The notes: a model not told the origin generated them from the letters alone. Numbered from the stretch's first letter, positions 19,008 through 29,243 are shown. The stretch is DNA of 64,000 nt from an uncultured Gammaproteobacteria bacterium (GCA_913061315.1 CAJXUC010000010.1:1-64000), one strand, 5' to 3'. Numbers and translations: made by a program.

Positions 19008-19290
19008 AAATTAAGTCCTCAATAACCAAAACATAATCTATTTCAGCATAAGTACTATAGTAGAAAAAAGAAGTGTGTTTGGGTGATTCTTGACATCAGT
19101 AGTCTTTAAGTAATGTGGAAATTGGGTAAGGACTTTTTAATTTTTACACATCTTCGATAACGGCACTTGGAAATCTAACTACAGTAATACCATAGGCTTA
19201 ATGCATCCGTGACATTACGCTTCTCTTGACGATAAAATCGTTTAAAGGTTAGTAGCTAACAACGTTCTTTGTAATTTCTGTAGAGTAAAT

Positions 19291-19881
19291 TTAAGCTTTT
19301 GCAAACTCAGCACAGCTATGCTCAATCGCATGAACAAACGAGCGGGCTAAACTGCGAGCAACAAACAAGTCATAACTTTCGTCGTCGACTTGAATGATTA
19401 AGGCGTTCATGTGAGCAACTGATGTTAAGGCGCTATTTCCCGCTTTGAAAAAATCAGGGTGAAAGTCGAGTGCACAGTTTTTGGCCATCACTGAACGAGC
19501 ATGAACGCCACTCAAACGAATACCGCAACGACCGTGACTTTGATCAACAACGGCTGCCTTTTTACCCACTGCCATTTTTAGTTTAGCAAGTAGCGAGTCA
19601 TCTTCTTCACAAATAACAATCCAGTTGTTGGGGCCAGTCCAGGTCACTTGAATGCTGTCTTTCGAATTGCAAACACCTGGTTTAGTTGGACACTCAACGC
19701 CCAACGCCTTGGTGATTGCTTTAGCTACACCATCAAATTGCTTGGCAAAAGCTAACACTTGAATGGCTGTTAGAGTGGGACGCTGTTCGAGACGCAGACC
19801 CTGGCAGTCGACGATGGCCTCACGATTGATAACCAGTAATGGCGATACGCGAACGGGAGCTGTTTGAGTAGAATTAGGCAC
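19291..19881 (-). CDS. soxG: Sarcosine oxidase gamma subunit
   Basis: Smallest catalytic-complex partner of heterotetrameric sarcosine oxidase, related to GcvT-type folds. The GTG at 19881 is chosen: it overlaps the soxA stop by 8 nt and has GGAG at proper spacing, giving 196 residues; the longer open frame to 19992 lies inside soxA. Family features include the WTGPNNWIVI strand and DQSHGRCGIRLSG. Last gene of soxBDAG. The 283 bp between it and the dddP remnant show no gene. Confidence 0.88.
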   Translation of the reverse strand: MPNSTQTAPVRVSPLLVINREAIVDCQGLRLEQRPTLTAIQVLAFAKQFDGVAKAITKALGVECPTKPGVCNSKDSIQVTWTGPNNWIVICEEDDSLLAKLKMAVGKKAAVVDQSHGRCGIRLSGVHARSVMAKNCALDFHPDFFKAGNSALTSVAHMNALIIQVDDESYDLFVARSLARSFVHAIEHSCAEFAKA

Positions 19882-22873
19882 GGACGAGTTCTCCTTTTGG
19901 ATCAATAAACACGGGGTGGCATATTTCAACGCGCACTTTTTCATCGTCGAGAGGGAATACTGCATCGATCTGCTGCCCGTGTCTGGACGCACCGTCTTTC
20001 AATAAGCCAAGCGCAATACCGCAACCTAGTGATGGGCTATAGGTAGTCGTGGTGATATGACCTTGTGATTGACTAACACTGTCTAGCTTGATGCTATCGT
20101 CAACTAGATGTGCGCCAATACGCAGGTTTCTACCTGATTCCAACGATTTAAATCCGACCACTTGCAAACGACCTTCTTCCAACAGGCCTGGACGTTGCGA
20201 GTTATGCTTTCCGATGAAATGTTTGTTTCGATTCGCCATGCCCTCAAGTCCCAGATCTTTCACTGTGGTGCGCCCATCGAGCTCGGATCCAGCAACGTGA
20301 CCTTTTTCGATGCGCATTGTACCCAATGCTTCAGTACCATAACTGCTAACATTCATTTCCTTGCCCGCTTCTAATAACTCAGTCCAAGCTTGTTCACCAA
20401 AATCAGCTGGCACGTTTAATTCGTAAGCCAATTCACCCGAGAAGCTGATACGGAAAAGACGGCCAGTAATGTTATTCATTTTGCATTCGCCAACGGCCAT
20501 GAATGGAAAAGCTTCATTACTAATGTCAATATCGAGAACCTTTTCGAGCAGCTTACGGCTGTTTGGTCCGGCTATTGCAATGCCTGTCCATTGTTCTGTC
20601 ACTGAACAGAACACGACGTCTAGCTCGGGCCATACGGTCTGGTGATAGTATTCCATGTGTGACAAGACAGGCGCTGCGTTGGCCGTTGTCGTCGTCATAA
20701 AGAAATGATTTTCAGACAGATGAGATGTCGTACCATCGTCAAATGCCATACCGTCTTCACGCAGCATAGCGCCATATCGAGCACGACCAACGGGTAGCTT
20801 CAGCCAGTTATTAATGTAGAGACGGTTAAGAAACTCAGGTGCATCAGGGCCTTGAATATCAATTTTACCCAGAGTGGTGACGTCTACTAGAGCCACATTG
20901 CCACGGGTATTGTTAGTTTCACGAATATAACAATCATCAAGAGTGTCGCCTACTTTTTGGGGGTAGTAACGGGCCCGTAACCAAAGGCCTGCTTCAATAA
21001 AGACTGCATTGTTTTTAACGTTCCAATCATGAATCGCGGTTCGCCGTATGGGCATGAAATCGTTGCCAACAGTGTGTCCTGCGAAAACACCCAAAGCAAC
21101 GGGAACGTAAGGTGGGCGAAATGTAGTAGTACCCACCTCTGGAACTGGGTCACCCCGCTGTCCGGCAAGCACCGCTAATGCATTCACATTACTGGTCTTG
21201 CCCTGATCGGTCGCCATGCCTTGCGTTGTATATCGTTTTAGAAGCTCTACCGAGTCGTAACCTTCTTGGGCTGCGAGCTCAACATCGCTCACCTTAACGT
21301 CATTTTGTTGGTCAATGAATTGCTTGTAAGATTTATTGTGTGGCGTGGGCGAAACCCATAATGCTTCAATAGCATAAGTGCCTTCGTCTTTTGCAGTCGC
21401 GACTTTTTTGGCTTTTGGTTTGACTTTAAAGCCTGCCATTTTTGCTGCGTCAACCCCAGCAGCATGGCCTTGATCAAGGCAGTCTTGAAGGTGAAAGCTG
21501 CCTTTAGCGGCACCAACAGAGGATTCATCTTGGCGAGAAATACCGGGAATAAACGATGCAATTGAATCTTCATAGACCGGTTTTGCACCTGATTGGCTAT
21601 GCAAATGAACGTTTGGATTCCAGCCACCGGATGATGCAATTAAATCACAATCAATCCTTTCAGGGTCAGATGTATGACCGTCAGTAGAGACAAGTTGCAC
21701 ATAAGCAACGTGTTGCCTGCCTTCTGCTGAGCCGACTGTTTTGCCTGTAATTAGCCGAATAGAAATGGCGGCCAGTTGAGCGGCTAAATGCTCATCTGGA
21801 TTGGGTCGAGAATCCACCACGGCCAGAACTTGAACGCCAGCATTATGTAAATCAAAGGCAGTTCGATAAGCGTCATTATTATTGGTGGTAACAATGGCTC
21901 TCGTGCCGGGTTTAACACCGTATTGATTGATGTAAGTTCTCACCGCTGAAGCCAGCATAATGCCAGGCTTATCATTATTACCAAATGTCAGTGGACGTTC
22001 AGTAGCGCCCGCCGCAATAACGACACGTTTGGGATAAATAGTCCACATGCGTTGGCGTACTTGACCGGCTGCAGGGATCGCAACGTGGTCATTGACCTTT
22101 TCAATAGCTGCCATGGTGTTGTGATCGTAGTAACCAAAAACGGTTGTTCGAGTCATCACGCGAACATTATCCATCTTGGACAGTATTTCCATTTGTTCAG
22201 CCGCCCATTCGACGCCTGATTTACCATCAATAGTTAATCGTTCACTATTAAGCGAACCACCAATTAAAGGATGCTCGTCAGCAATAACAACGCGTGCACC
22301 CGTTGCCGCAGCAGCCAGAGCAGCGGCAATACCCGCTGGGCCTGCGCCTGCGATGAGTAGGTCGCAGTGTTCGTGACATTGCTCGTAATGATCAGGATCA
22401 GCTTCGGTGGCGGCAACACCTAAACCAGCAGCCTTACGAATAAAAACCTCGTAAACGCTGGTCCAAAATGACACTGGCCACATAAACGTTTTGTAGTAAA
22501 AGCCAGCAGATAATAAGGGTGAAAACACATTGTTAATCGCCATTGCATCAAAGGCCAATGAGGGCCAACGATTTTGGCTGTTTGCTTCTAACCCATCAAA
22601 CAACTCGATTGTTGTGGCTCGAGTATTCGGTTCTTTACGTGAACCCGTGCGCAGTTGAACAATGGCATTAGGATCTTCTGAACCAGCGGTCATAAAACCA
22701 CGCGGGCGATGATACTTAAAACTACGGGCAATCAAATGTTGGCCATTAGCGATCAGGGCAGACGCTAATGTGTCGCCATGGAAGCCTTGATAGGTTTTGC
22801 CGTCAAATTGAAATGTAATGGGTCGACTTCGATCGATTAGTCCACCTGCGGCGGTACGAAATTGTTGAGTCAC
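19874..22873 (-). CDS. soxA: Sarcosine oxidase alpha subunit
   Basis: Large subunit of the enzyme that demethylates sarcosine to glycine, passing formaldehyde to tetrahydrofolate and making hydrogen peroxide. The 999 residues have the expected order: an N-terminal 2Fe-2S-like region (YQGFHGDTLASALIANG) without its cluster cysteines, a dinucleotide-binding domain (LLIAGAGPAGIAAALAAAATG, about residue 170), and a C-terminal GcvT-like folate domain with DVTTLGKIDIQGPDA. Start overlaps the soxD stop by 4 nt and the end overlaps soxG by 8 nt. Confidence 0.95.
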   Translation of the reverse strand: MTQQFRTAAGGLIDRSRPITFQFDGKTYQGFHGDTLASALIANGQHLIARSFKYHRPRGFMTAGSEDPNAIVQLRTGSRKEPNTRATTIELFDGLEANSQNRWPSLAFDAMAINNVFSPLLSAGFYYKTFMWPVSFWTSVYEVFIRKAAGLGVAATEADPDHYEQCHEHCDLLIAGAGPAGIAAALAAAATGARVVIADEHPLIGGSLNSERLTIDGKSGVEWAAEQMEILSKMDNVRVMTRTTVFGYYDHNTMAAIEKVNDHVAIPAAGQVRQRMWTIYPKRVVIAAGATERPLTFGNNDKPGIMLASAVRTYINQYGVKPGTRAIVTTNNNDAYRTAFDLHNAGVQVLAVVDSRPNPDEHLAAQLAAISIRLITGKTVGSAEGRQHVAYVQLVSTDGHTSDPERIDCDLIASSGGWNPNVHLHSQSGAKPVYEDSIASFIPGISRQDESSVGAAKGSFHLQDCLDQGHAAGVDAAKMAGFKVKPKAKKVATAKDEGTYAIEALWVSPTPHNKSYKQFIDQQNDVKVSDVELAAQEGYDSVELLKRYTTQGMATDQGKTSNVNALAVLAGQRGDPVPEVGTTTFRPPYVPVALGVFAGHTVGNDFMPIRRTAIHDWNVKNNAVFIEAGLWLRARYYPQKVGDTLDDCYIRETNNTRGNVALVDVTTLGKIDIQGPDAPEFLNRLYINNWLKLPVGRARYGAMLREDGMAFDDGTTSHLSENHFFMTTTTANAAPVLSHMEYYHQTVWPELDVVFCSVTEQWTGIAIAGPNSRKLLEKVLDIDISNEAFPFMAVGECKMNNITGRLFRISFSGELAYELNVPADFGEQAWTELLEAGKEMNVSSYGTEALGTMRIEKGHVAGSELDGRTTVKDLGLEGMANRNKHFIGKHNSQRPGLLEEGRLQVVGFKSLESGRNLRIGAHLVDDSIKLDSVSQSQGHITTTTYSPSLGCGIALGLLKDGASRHGQQIDAVFPLDDEKVRVEICHPVFIDPKGELVRA

Positions 22874-23166
22874 GTGTTAAGCCCCCTTGTTGACTTTTTG
22901 CCTGCCGGTAATATTGGCGAAGCGGGTGCAGTACTGTAAATTTCATGCGTTAGCGTATTGCGTTCCACGACAATCCAAGCACGACAGCCATTAACATGCT
23001 GCCAGTGTTCAGTATGTTTCCCAGCCGGGTTTTTTCGCGTATGGACAAAGCGGCTCCATGCTTCAATTGAGTCGTCGTCAGATGGCCGTTCTAAAGTGGC
23101 ATCACCGCCATAAGAAAATTCATCTTCATTGCGAACCCCACACCAGGGGCATTCGATTCTTAACAT
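22870..23166 (-). CDS. soxD: Sarcosine oxidase delta subunit
   Basis: Zinc-binding small subunit of heterotetrameric sarcosine oxidase. Family opening LRIECPWCGVRNEDEFSYGG with a CPWC pair, and a C-terminal NGCRAWIVVERNTLTHEI; cysteine and histidine here complete the zinc site. At 98 residues it has the standard length. It sits 11 nt downstream of soxB and overlaps soxA by 4 nt. Confidence 0.94.
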   Translation of the reverse strand: MLRIECPWCGVRNEDEFSYGGDATLERPSDDDSIEAWSRFVHTRKNPAGKHTEHWQHVNGCRAWIVVERNTLTHEIYSTAPASPILPAGKKSTRGLNT

Positions 23167-23177
23167 GTCATATTCCC

Positions 23178-24431
23178 TTAATGTGCATTAGGTGAAGCGC
23201 CAGCGCCATTTTCGTCGAGCGGGTAACCCTCTCGGAAACGCTCAAGCGTGAAGTCTTTATTCAAATTATGTGGTTTGTCATTGGCAATAGTATCGGCAAA
23301 AACCCAACCAGAACCTGGCGTTGCCTTGAATCCGCCATAACACCAACCGCCGTTCATATACAGGTTATCGATGGCTGTTTTACCGATGATTGGCGACCCA
23401 TCCATCGACATGTCCATGACGCCGCCCCATTGGCGTAAAACACGAAGGCGAGACAAGCAGGGCATCATTGTGACGCCACCCGCTACAACATGATTAAAAG
23501 TTGGCAAATTACCGCGTTGAGCGTAGGTATTATAACCATCCAAATCTCCGCCAAACACTAAGCCACCTTTGTCTGATTGGCTGATATAAAAATGACCTGC
23601 ACCAAAGGTGCAAACAGTATCGACCAGTGGCTTAATACCCTCAGTAACAAAAGCCTGTAAAACATGGCTTTCGATTGGCAGCTTCATGCCAACCATGTCG
23701 AATACCTTGCTTGAGTTACCGGCCACTGCAACACCGACCTGACCAGCGCCAATAAACCCACGGGAGGTTTCAACACCCAATACTTTGTCGCCGTCACGTT
23801 TAATACCCGTTACTTCGCATTGCTGAATAATATCGACACCAAGCTGATCGGCACCCCGAGCATAACCCCAGGCAACGGCATCATGACGAGCTGTTCCACC
23901 ACGAGGCTGAGCCAAACCACCTTGAATTGGGAAGCGTGTGTTTTGAGAGAAATCTAGATGAGGCATTAGCTTTTTAACGCCTTCAGCATCATGCATGACG
24001 GCATCTACACCGTTTAATAACATCGCGTTACCACGACGGGCAAAGGCATCGCGCTGGGCATCAGTATGAATTAAATTTAAGATTCCACGCTGACTGAACA
24101 TAACGTTGTAGTTCAGATCTTGACTTAAACCTTCCCACAATTTCATCGAGTGCTCGTAAAACTGTGAGTTAGCGTTGAGCATGTAGTTTGAACGGATGAT
24201 GGTCGTGTTACGACCTGTATTACCGCCACCAACATAGCCCTTTTCGAGCACAGCAACATTGGTAATGCCGTGCAGTTTTGCAAGATAATATGCCGTCGCT
24301 AGACCGTGTCCACCGCCACCAATAATGATGACGTCATATTGTTTTTTAGGATCAGGGTTTCTCCAGGCTCGAGTCCAGCCGCGATTACCAGTAAGTGCCT
24401 GCTTGACAAGGCTGAGGCCAGAATAATGCAT
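23178..24431 (-). CDS. soxB: Sarcosine oxidase beta subunit
   Basis: FAD/FMN-binding subunit that oxidises the N-methyl group of sarcosine. The 417-residue protein has the N-terminal dinucleotide motif IIGGGGHGLATAYYLAK, the GGGNTGRNTTIIRSNY stretch typical of heterotetrameric SoxB, and the FAD-domain closure NGGWCYGGFKATPGSG. First gene of soxBDAG; no regulator is adjacent. With the betaine-homocysteine methyltransferase at 13.9 kb it supports use of glycine betaine down to glycine, though dimethylglycine dehydrogenase is not in the window. Confidence 0.95.
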   Translation of the reverse strand: MHYSGLSLVKQALTGNRGWTRAWRNPDPKKQYDVIIIGGGGHGLATAYYLAKLHGITNVAVLEKGYVGGGNTGRNTTIIRSNYMLNANSQFYEHSMKLWEGLSQDLNYNVMFSQRGILNLIHTDAQRDAFARRGNAMLLNGVDAVMHDAEGVKKLMPHLDFSQNTRFPIQGGLAQPRGGTARHDAVAWGYARGADQLGVDIIQQCEVTGIKRDGDKVLGVETSRGFIGAGQVGVAVAGNSSKVFDMVGMKLPIESHVLQAFVTEGIKPLVDTVCTFGAGHFYISQSDKGGLVFGGDLDGYNTYAQRGNLPTFNHVVAGGVTMMPCLSRLRVLRQWGGVMDMSMDGSPIIGKTAIDNLYMNGGWCYGGFKATPGSGWVFADTIANDKPHNLNKDFTLERFREGYPLDENGAGASPNAH

Positions 24432-24767
24432 AAGCGTCGTTCTTCTTTATTAAGTATTATGGGTAAATTAGCACATTATTATCTTAAAATTTTAAATTCT
24501 TAGATAACAGAAGCAGACTTACATCTTATATATTGATTTAAACAGAATGGTTCACAGGACGACAATGGATTTCCGACTCTGATACGCATATAAACGACAT
24601 TAATTTTGAGTCAAGTTGTTACCTAGGCGTGGCCATAACCTGAAGGTTACTGTCAATTACGTTATGCGTTCAATCTGCTCCGTCATGAGTTTTTCGATTG
24701 TTACCCATATACTAGACCTTGAGTCAAATAAGCCCTTTAGCGTGACCTAGTAAAAGGTTATCGTGAA
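24432..24767. other. Intergenic region with no recognised feature
   Basis: Contains the upstream region of soxB and the 3' side of arfB (both minus strand). No ORF, clear hairpin or promoter was found by eye. Confidence 0.5.
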
Positions 24768-25190
24768 TTAATAGTCGATCTTAGTCCTTAAATTTTTCAG
24801 GTGGCCTCTTTTTGTCTTGGTATCAACTCGTTTCAATTTTGAGCCTCTGGTTGGCTTTGTTGGCCGACGCCTTTTTTGGACCACAGCAACACTCTTCACC
24901 AATGCCTGAAGCCGACTTAAGGCCTCTTCTCTATTTTGTTCTTGACTTCGAGTGGATTGAGCCTTAATCACAATAACGCCTTCTTTGCTAATGCGATTAT
25001 CGTTTAACTTGAGCAGTTCTTCTTTGTAAAACTCAGGCAAAGAAGAATTACTGATATCAAATCGAAGATGAATAGCACTGGAAACCTTGTTAACGTTTTG
25101 GCCACCGGGTCCCTGTGCTCGAATAGCTTGCAACTCGATTTCAGAGTCGGGGATCACTACATAGTTAGATATAGAAAGCATGGTCTCCAT
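24768..25190 (-). CDS. arfB: Alternative ribosome-rescue hydrolase ArfB (YaeJ)
   Basis: Releases stalled ribosomes by hydrolysing peptidyl-tRNA with no need for a stop codon. It has the class I release-factor GGQ motif in QGPGGQNVNKVSSAIHLRF and the very basic C-terminal tail (KRRRPTKPTRGSKLKR) that enters the empty mRNA channel. About 140 residues, as expected. ATG at 25190 or 25181 could start it; the second is preceded by GGAG at short spacing and gives the usual N-terminus. Confidence 0.94.
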   Translation of the reverse strand: METMLSISNYVVIPDSEIELQAIRAQGPGGQNVNKVSSAIHLRFDISNSSLPEFYKEELLKLNDNRISKEGVIVIKAQSTRSQEQNREEALSRLQALVKSVAVVQKRRRPTKPTRGSKLKRVDTKTKRGHLKNLRTKIDY

Positions 25191-25467
25191 ATTCTAAAAG
25201 GTTGATATAAAATATACCAGTTTAGTAAACCTTTTTAGCTGTTATCAACTAATCGAATATTGATGTTTAAAAACAGAACGATGATACTGTTATTTCATCG
25301 ATTGACAGAATCTAAGTGAGTTTGAGACTGAACCTGAGTTACTAACGCTCTAGTTCTCGTTCTATTAAAAAATCGACCTAATGACTAAAGTGGTAGAAGG
25401 CTTTCTGTTCAGCTATAGCTAATTATGGTTTGATATACATTGAAAAAAACTGATCGGAATACTTAAG

Positions 25468-25806
25468 ATGGATGACATTAGTTGGAGTGACTTTGAAAAA
25501 GTAGCGTTGCATGTCGGTACCATTATTGAAGTCGAAGACTTTCCTGAGGCAAGAAACCCCGCTTATAAAATTAGTGTTGATTTTGGCAAAGAACTTGGGA
25601 TTAAAAAGTCTAGCGCTCAAATCACTGATTTGTATGACCGAGAGTCCTTAATGGGTCGCCAAGTTGTTGCCGTTATCAATTTCCCCCCCAAGCAAATTGG
25701 CCCAATGCGCTCCGAATGTTTAATCACAGGATTTCATCGAGATGATGGCGCTGTCGTGTTAGCTATTCCTGATAGCAATGTCCCCAACGGGGCTAAATTG
25801 GACTGA
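25468..25806 (+). CDS. csaA: CsaA-type tRNA-binding domain protein
   Basis: Small homodimeric protein with a single OB-fold tRNA-binding domain like the C-terminus of methionyl-tRNA synthetase; CsaA has chaperone-like and secretion-related activity in Bacillus. 112 residues open with [28 protein letters not shown], and the family stretches [14 protein letters not shown] and [11 protein letters not shown] are present. Monocistronic. Confidence 0.93.
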   Translation: MDDISWSDFEKVALHVGTIIEVEDFPEARNPAYKISVDFGKELGIKKSSAQITDLYDRESLMGRQVVAVINFPPKQIGPMRSECLITGFHRDDGAVVLAIPDSNVPNGAKLD

Positions 25807-25927
25807 TGGCCAAACTAAAAGTACGAATATCTCATTAAAACTAAGCATTTAAACTTTTTAGCAGAAGATATTATCTTGTATTAATTTATGCTAAATTCCC
25901 CCGTTACTCGCCGCCAAGACTCTTAGC

Positions 25928-26392
25928 ATGCCTACCGTATTAAAACGAACGCTTCTATTTTTAACCTTAATGCTGGCCGGTGTCGCGTTATATGCTTTTT
26001 GGTACGGCATTTCTGCGGATAAGTACGACGAAACAGCGGTCCCCTACTTTGAAAAGCACTTGACTGATATCACCAGTTGGAAATACTCTAAGTTAAAGCC
26101 ATTGCTGACGCCACAAGCTCAAACTGAGTTCGAAACTAAAGCGGGTCGTGCCACCTTCTTATTATTTACCCAGCTCGGTCAATTTCAATCCAGTGGCAAG
26201 CCTCAGTTTGGTGCTAAGGGTGTTGAGTTTAGTGAAGGATTAGGGGATGTTGATATTGTTTCCTATACCGTCCCAGTAGTTTTTGATACTGGTCCTGCGG
26301 TCATAAAAGCTAATCTAGTAATTAACGGCGATTCCTACATTATTCAACATATTGGTATTAGTTCAGCGGTTTTTGCAGAAACTACAGAGTAA
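25928..26392 (+). CDS. Hypothetical membrane-anchored protein
   Basis: Not recognised. The 154 residues begin with a signal-anchor or uncleaved signal peptide (about residues 8-27). The rest is soluble with alternating beta pattern and likely periplasmic; residues about 48-75 include WKYSKLKPLLTPQAQTEFE, reminiscent of small periplasmic proteins that resemble DUF4019. It converges on the class II aldolase gene, 3 bp between the stops. Codon use looks like its neighbours. Confidence 0.75.
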   Translation: MPTVLKRTLLFLTLMLAGVALYAFWYGISADKYDETAVPYFEKHLTDITSWKYSKLKPLLTPQAQTEFETKAGRATFLLFTQLGQFQSSGKPQFGAKGVEFSEGLGDVDIVSYTVPVVFDTGPAVIKANLVINGDSYIIQHIGISSAVFAETTE

Positions 26393-26395
26393 TCA

Positions 26396-27166
26396 TTACC
26401 GCTTGTAGTCGGGCTCTTCGCGATCAAGAATCTCTTTCACCTCTTTTAAATGTAGGTGAGCAGCCTTTGAGTAAGACGCCCATTGCAGTGCTGTTTTTTC
26501 AGCCACTTCATGGCTGACTACGCGCAAAGGCTTACCTGTCATCAATGCATTAATATAATTGCTGCAAGACCGCTCAAAATAAAATAGTTCATCAAATGAC
26601 GCTGCAATACTTTCACCCACGGTTAAACAACCATGATTACCCATCAACAAGACTTTGTTATTGCCCAAAGTCTGACTTAAGCGTTCGGCTTCATTACCAA
26701 GGCCCATGCCATCATAATTATTATCAATTGAAACTCGATTGTAAAAGCGCATTGTATTTTGATCGATAGGGGGGAGGCTATCCTGTTCAATGGAAGCTAA
26801 AATCGTAGCATATTTTGAATGAACATGAAGCACACAGCGTGCTTGTGGCACATTACGATGCAGTGCGCCATGAATCGCCCAAGCGGTTGGGTCAGGTGCA
26901 TTCGGCTGATCCATTGTTGAGTCATCATGGGCATCTAATAACAATAATTCACTGGCACGGATATTTGAAAAATGACGACCATTGGGATTGATCAAAAACT
27001 GACTGCCATCCTTATTAACGGCAAAGCTGAAATGGTTTGCGATGCCCTCATGCAAGCCAAGACGAGCTGTCATACGAAATACGGCAGCAAGATTGACACG
27101 ATCTTCATAATAGGGATCATTTTTTATATTGATTGAAGTGTCACTATTGATAATTAACCTGCTCAT
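26396..27166 (-). CDS. Class II aldolase/adducin family protein
   Basis: A 256-residue protein of the zinc-dependent class II aldolase/adducin fold. Visible are GIANHFSFAV near the N-terminus (a variant of the usual GN.S motif), the zinc pair in LHVHSKYAT, and GNHGCLTVGESI. The natural substrate cannot be read from sequence; adducin-like members often have no known aldolase activity. It lies 74 nt after the second permease gene and is probably the last gene of the uraH-xdh-transporter operon, so a role in purine breakdown or a linked sugar is possible. Confidence 0.85.
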   Translation of the reverse strand: MSRLIINSDTSINIKNDPYYEDRVNLAAVFRMTARLGLHEGIANHFSFAVNKDGSQFLINPNGRHFSNIRASELLLLDAHDDSTMDQPNAPDPTAWAIHGALHRNVPQARCVLHVHSKYATILASIEQDSLPPIDQNTMRFYNRVSIDNNYDGMGLGNEAERLSQTLGNNKVLLMGNHGCLTVGESIAASFDELFYFERSCSNYINALMTGKPLRVVSHEVAEKTALQWASYSKAAHLHLKEVKEILDREEPDYKR

Positions 27167-27240
27167 AACTCGTACCCTTTGTATTTTAATCGTTAATTAA
27201 GGCCTGTAATCCAGAATTTGTCCAGACGGCAAATTGCGTC

Positions 27241-28188
27241 CTATTCTTCCGGCCTATATGGCTTGCCAAGTGATGCAGGCGCATTTAACCGCACTGTATT
27301 TCGATCTCTTGAAATAATCACTAGAACAACAATTGTCGCGATATAAGGTAGTGCAGACAAAAATTGAGATGGAACCTCAATCTGTATGCCAGACCCTTGC
27401 AAAAATAACTGCGCCACCATAACACCACCAAATAAATAAGCCCCCACCAGTACTCGAAAAGGGCGCCAGGTCGCAAAAACCACCAGTGCTATTGCAATCC
27501 AGCCTCTACCTGAAACCATCCCTTCAACCCATAGTGGGGTATAAAACACCGACAGGAAGGCGCCGCCAATACCCGCCATTGCCCCGCCAAACAAGGTGGC
27601 GCCATAACGAATTTTGATGACTGAAAAGCCAATTGAATGTGCCGAAGATGGGGATTCTCCAATAGCCCGTAAAACAAGGCCAGACCGGCTGCGGTAAAGA
27701 AACCAGACCAATATGAAAAATAAGGCCCAAGAAAAGTAAACTAAAGCTTGCTGGTGGAAAAAAGCAGGCCCAATGATTGGTATGTCAGCCAGCACTGGAA
27801 TACGAATGGCCTCAACCGTTGGCAAAATGTCGGACTCATAAGGCTTTCCAATGAAGGCGGATAAACCAATACCAAAAATAGATAATGCCAGCCCTGTTGC
27901 GACTTGATTACCCATCAAGGTCAGTACGACAAATCCAAACAACAAGGACATTAAAGCGCCTGCCCCCATGCCGGCTAAAACTCCTAACCACGGGCTGCCA
28001 CTATGAAGTGTCACAGCAAATGCAGTTACAGCACCCATTGCCATCATGCCTTCGGCACCCAAATTTAATACGCCTGATTTTTCGGCAATAAGTTGACCAA
28101 GGGCAACAATGATTAAGGGCGTGCCAGCAGTGATGGTGGCAAATAATATTGACGACATAATAACGCCATCCATTAGGGTTTGCCCCAC
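27241..28188 (-). CDS. ABC transporter permease, nucleoside/purine type (NupQ/YufQ-like)
   Basis: Inner-membrane permease of the branched-chain-type family that works with BMP/PnrA binding proteins. 315 residues, mostly hydrophobic with eight or more membrane segments. The stretch EKSGVLNLGAEGMMAMGAV is a family signature, and GESPSSAHSIGFSVIKIRYGATLFGGAMAGIGGAF is the cytoplasmic coupling region. It overlaps the other permease gene by 16 nt. Confidence 0.92.
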   Translation of the reverse strand: MGQTLMDGVIMSSILFATITAGTPLIIVALGQLIAEKSGVLNLGAEGMMAMGAVTAFAVTLHSGSPWLGVLAGMGAGALMSLLFGFVVLTLMGNQVATGLALSIFGIGLSAFIGKPYESDILPTVEAIRIPVLADIPIIGPAFFHQQALVYFSWALFFILVWFLYRSRSGLVLRAIGESPSSAHSIGFSVIKIRYGATLFGGAMAGIGGAFLSVFYTPLWVEGMVSGRGWIAIALVVFATWRPFRVLVGAYLFGGVMVAQLFLQGSGIQIEVPSQFLSALPYIATIVVLVIISRDRNTVRLNAPASLGKPYRPEE

Positions 28189-29243
28189 TTGAGTCGATAG
28201 TTAATAAAAACGTCTGATCCGAGCAAAAATATTAGCAGCATGCCTTGAAAAACGTTTGAAATAGAGGACGGTAGATTCATGTATTGTTGGCCTTGCTCGC
28301 CACCAAGGTAAAGCAGTGCCATTAACAAACTAGCGAAGAAAATACCGATCGGATTTAAGCGTGCGACAAAAGCAACAATAATGGCGGCAAAACCGTAGTT
28401 GTTTGATACATGCTCAGTCAACTGACCCATCGGGCCAGATACTTCGGTCATACCAGCAAGCCCTGCCATTGAGCCACCACTGAGTAAGCCAATCCAGACC
28501 ATTCGTTTGGCTGAAAAGCCAGCATAACGTGCGGCATCACTGGCGTTACCGGCAACTTGCATTTGAAAACCAAGAAAGCTTCGGTACATGAAGACATAGC
28601 CAACTAACAAAACGCTTAAGGCAAACATGAACGCTGCATTGAGTCTTGTGCCATCGATCAAAATGGGCAATAAGGCTGATTCTTCAAACATGCGTGATTG
28701 GGGGAAGTTAAACCCCTCAGGATCAATCATCGGTCCGTGTACCAACCATGATACTGCCAATTGAGCGACATAAACTAGCATCAGCGAAACAAGTATCTCG
28801 TTGGTATTAAAACGGGTTTTTAAGAAGGCAGGAATGGCTGCCCACAACATACCGCCGATACCACCAGCAATCACCATGCATATCAAAATATGAATGCCGT
28901 CTGATTCATAAAAATATAAGGCTACGGCGCTGGCGGCGACACCGCCCATAATAAATTGACCCTCGGCACCGATGTTCCAAACATTGGCCCGAAAGCCGAT
29001 GGCTAGGCCGGTAGCGATAATCATCAATGGCGTCGCTTTGAGCAGTAACTCGCCTAAACCATAGATATCGCTAATTGGGTTAATAAAGAAAATACGGAAA
29101 CCTTCGATCGGGTTCTTGCCCAAAATCGAAAACAGGATCAGGCCACCCACCATCATTAGAACAATGGCAATTAATGGGGATGCATAGGACATTAAATGGG
29201 ACGATTCGGCTCTTGCTTCAAGTCTCACTATATTTTTAAACAT
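28173..29243 (-). CDS. ABC transporter permease, nucleoside/purine type (NupP/YufP-like)
   Basis: Second permease of the same importer, 356 residues. Signatures are ANVWNIGAEGQFIMGG and a cytoplasmic coupling helix in GNASDAARYAGFSAKRM. It overlaps both the ATPase gene (8 nt) and the other permease gene (16 nt), so the three subunits are made in step. No binding protein is encoded here; the BMP protein at 3965-5095 is the likely partner. Confidence 0.92.
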   Translation of the reverse strand: MFKNIVRLEARAESSHLMSYASPLIAIVLMMVGGLILFSILGKNPIEGFRIFFINPISDIYGLGELLLKATPLMIIATGLAIGFRANVWNIGAEGQFIMGGVAASAVALYFYESDGIHILICMVIAGGIGGMLWAAIPAFLKTRFNTNEILVSLMLVYVAQLAVSWLVHGPMIDPEGFNFPQSRMFEESALLPILIDGTRLNAAFMFALSVLLVGYVFMYRSFLGFQMQVAGNASDAARYAGFSAKRMVWIGLLSGGSMAGLAGMTEVSGPMGQLTEHVSNNYGFAAIIVAFVARLNPIGIFFASLLMALLYLGGEQGQQYMNLPSSISNVFQGMLLIFLLGSDVFINYRLKWGKP

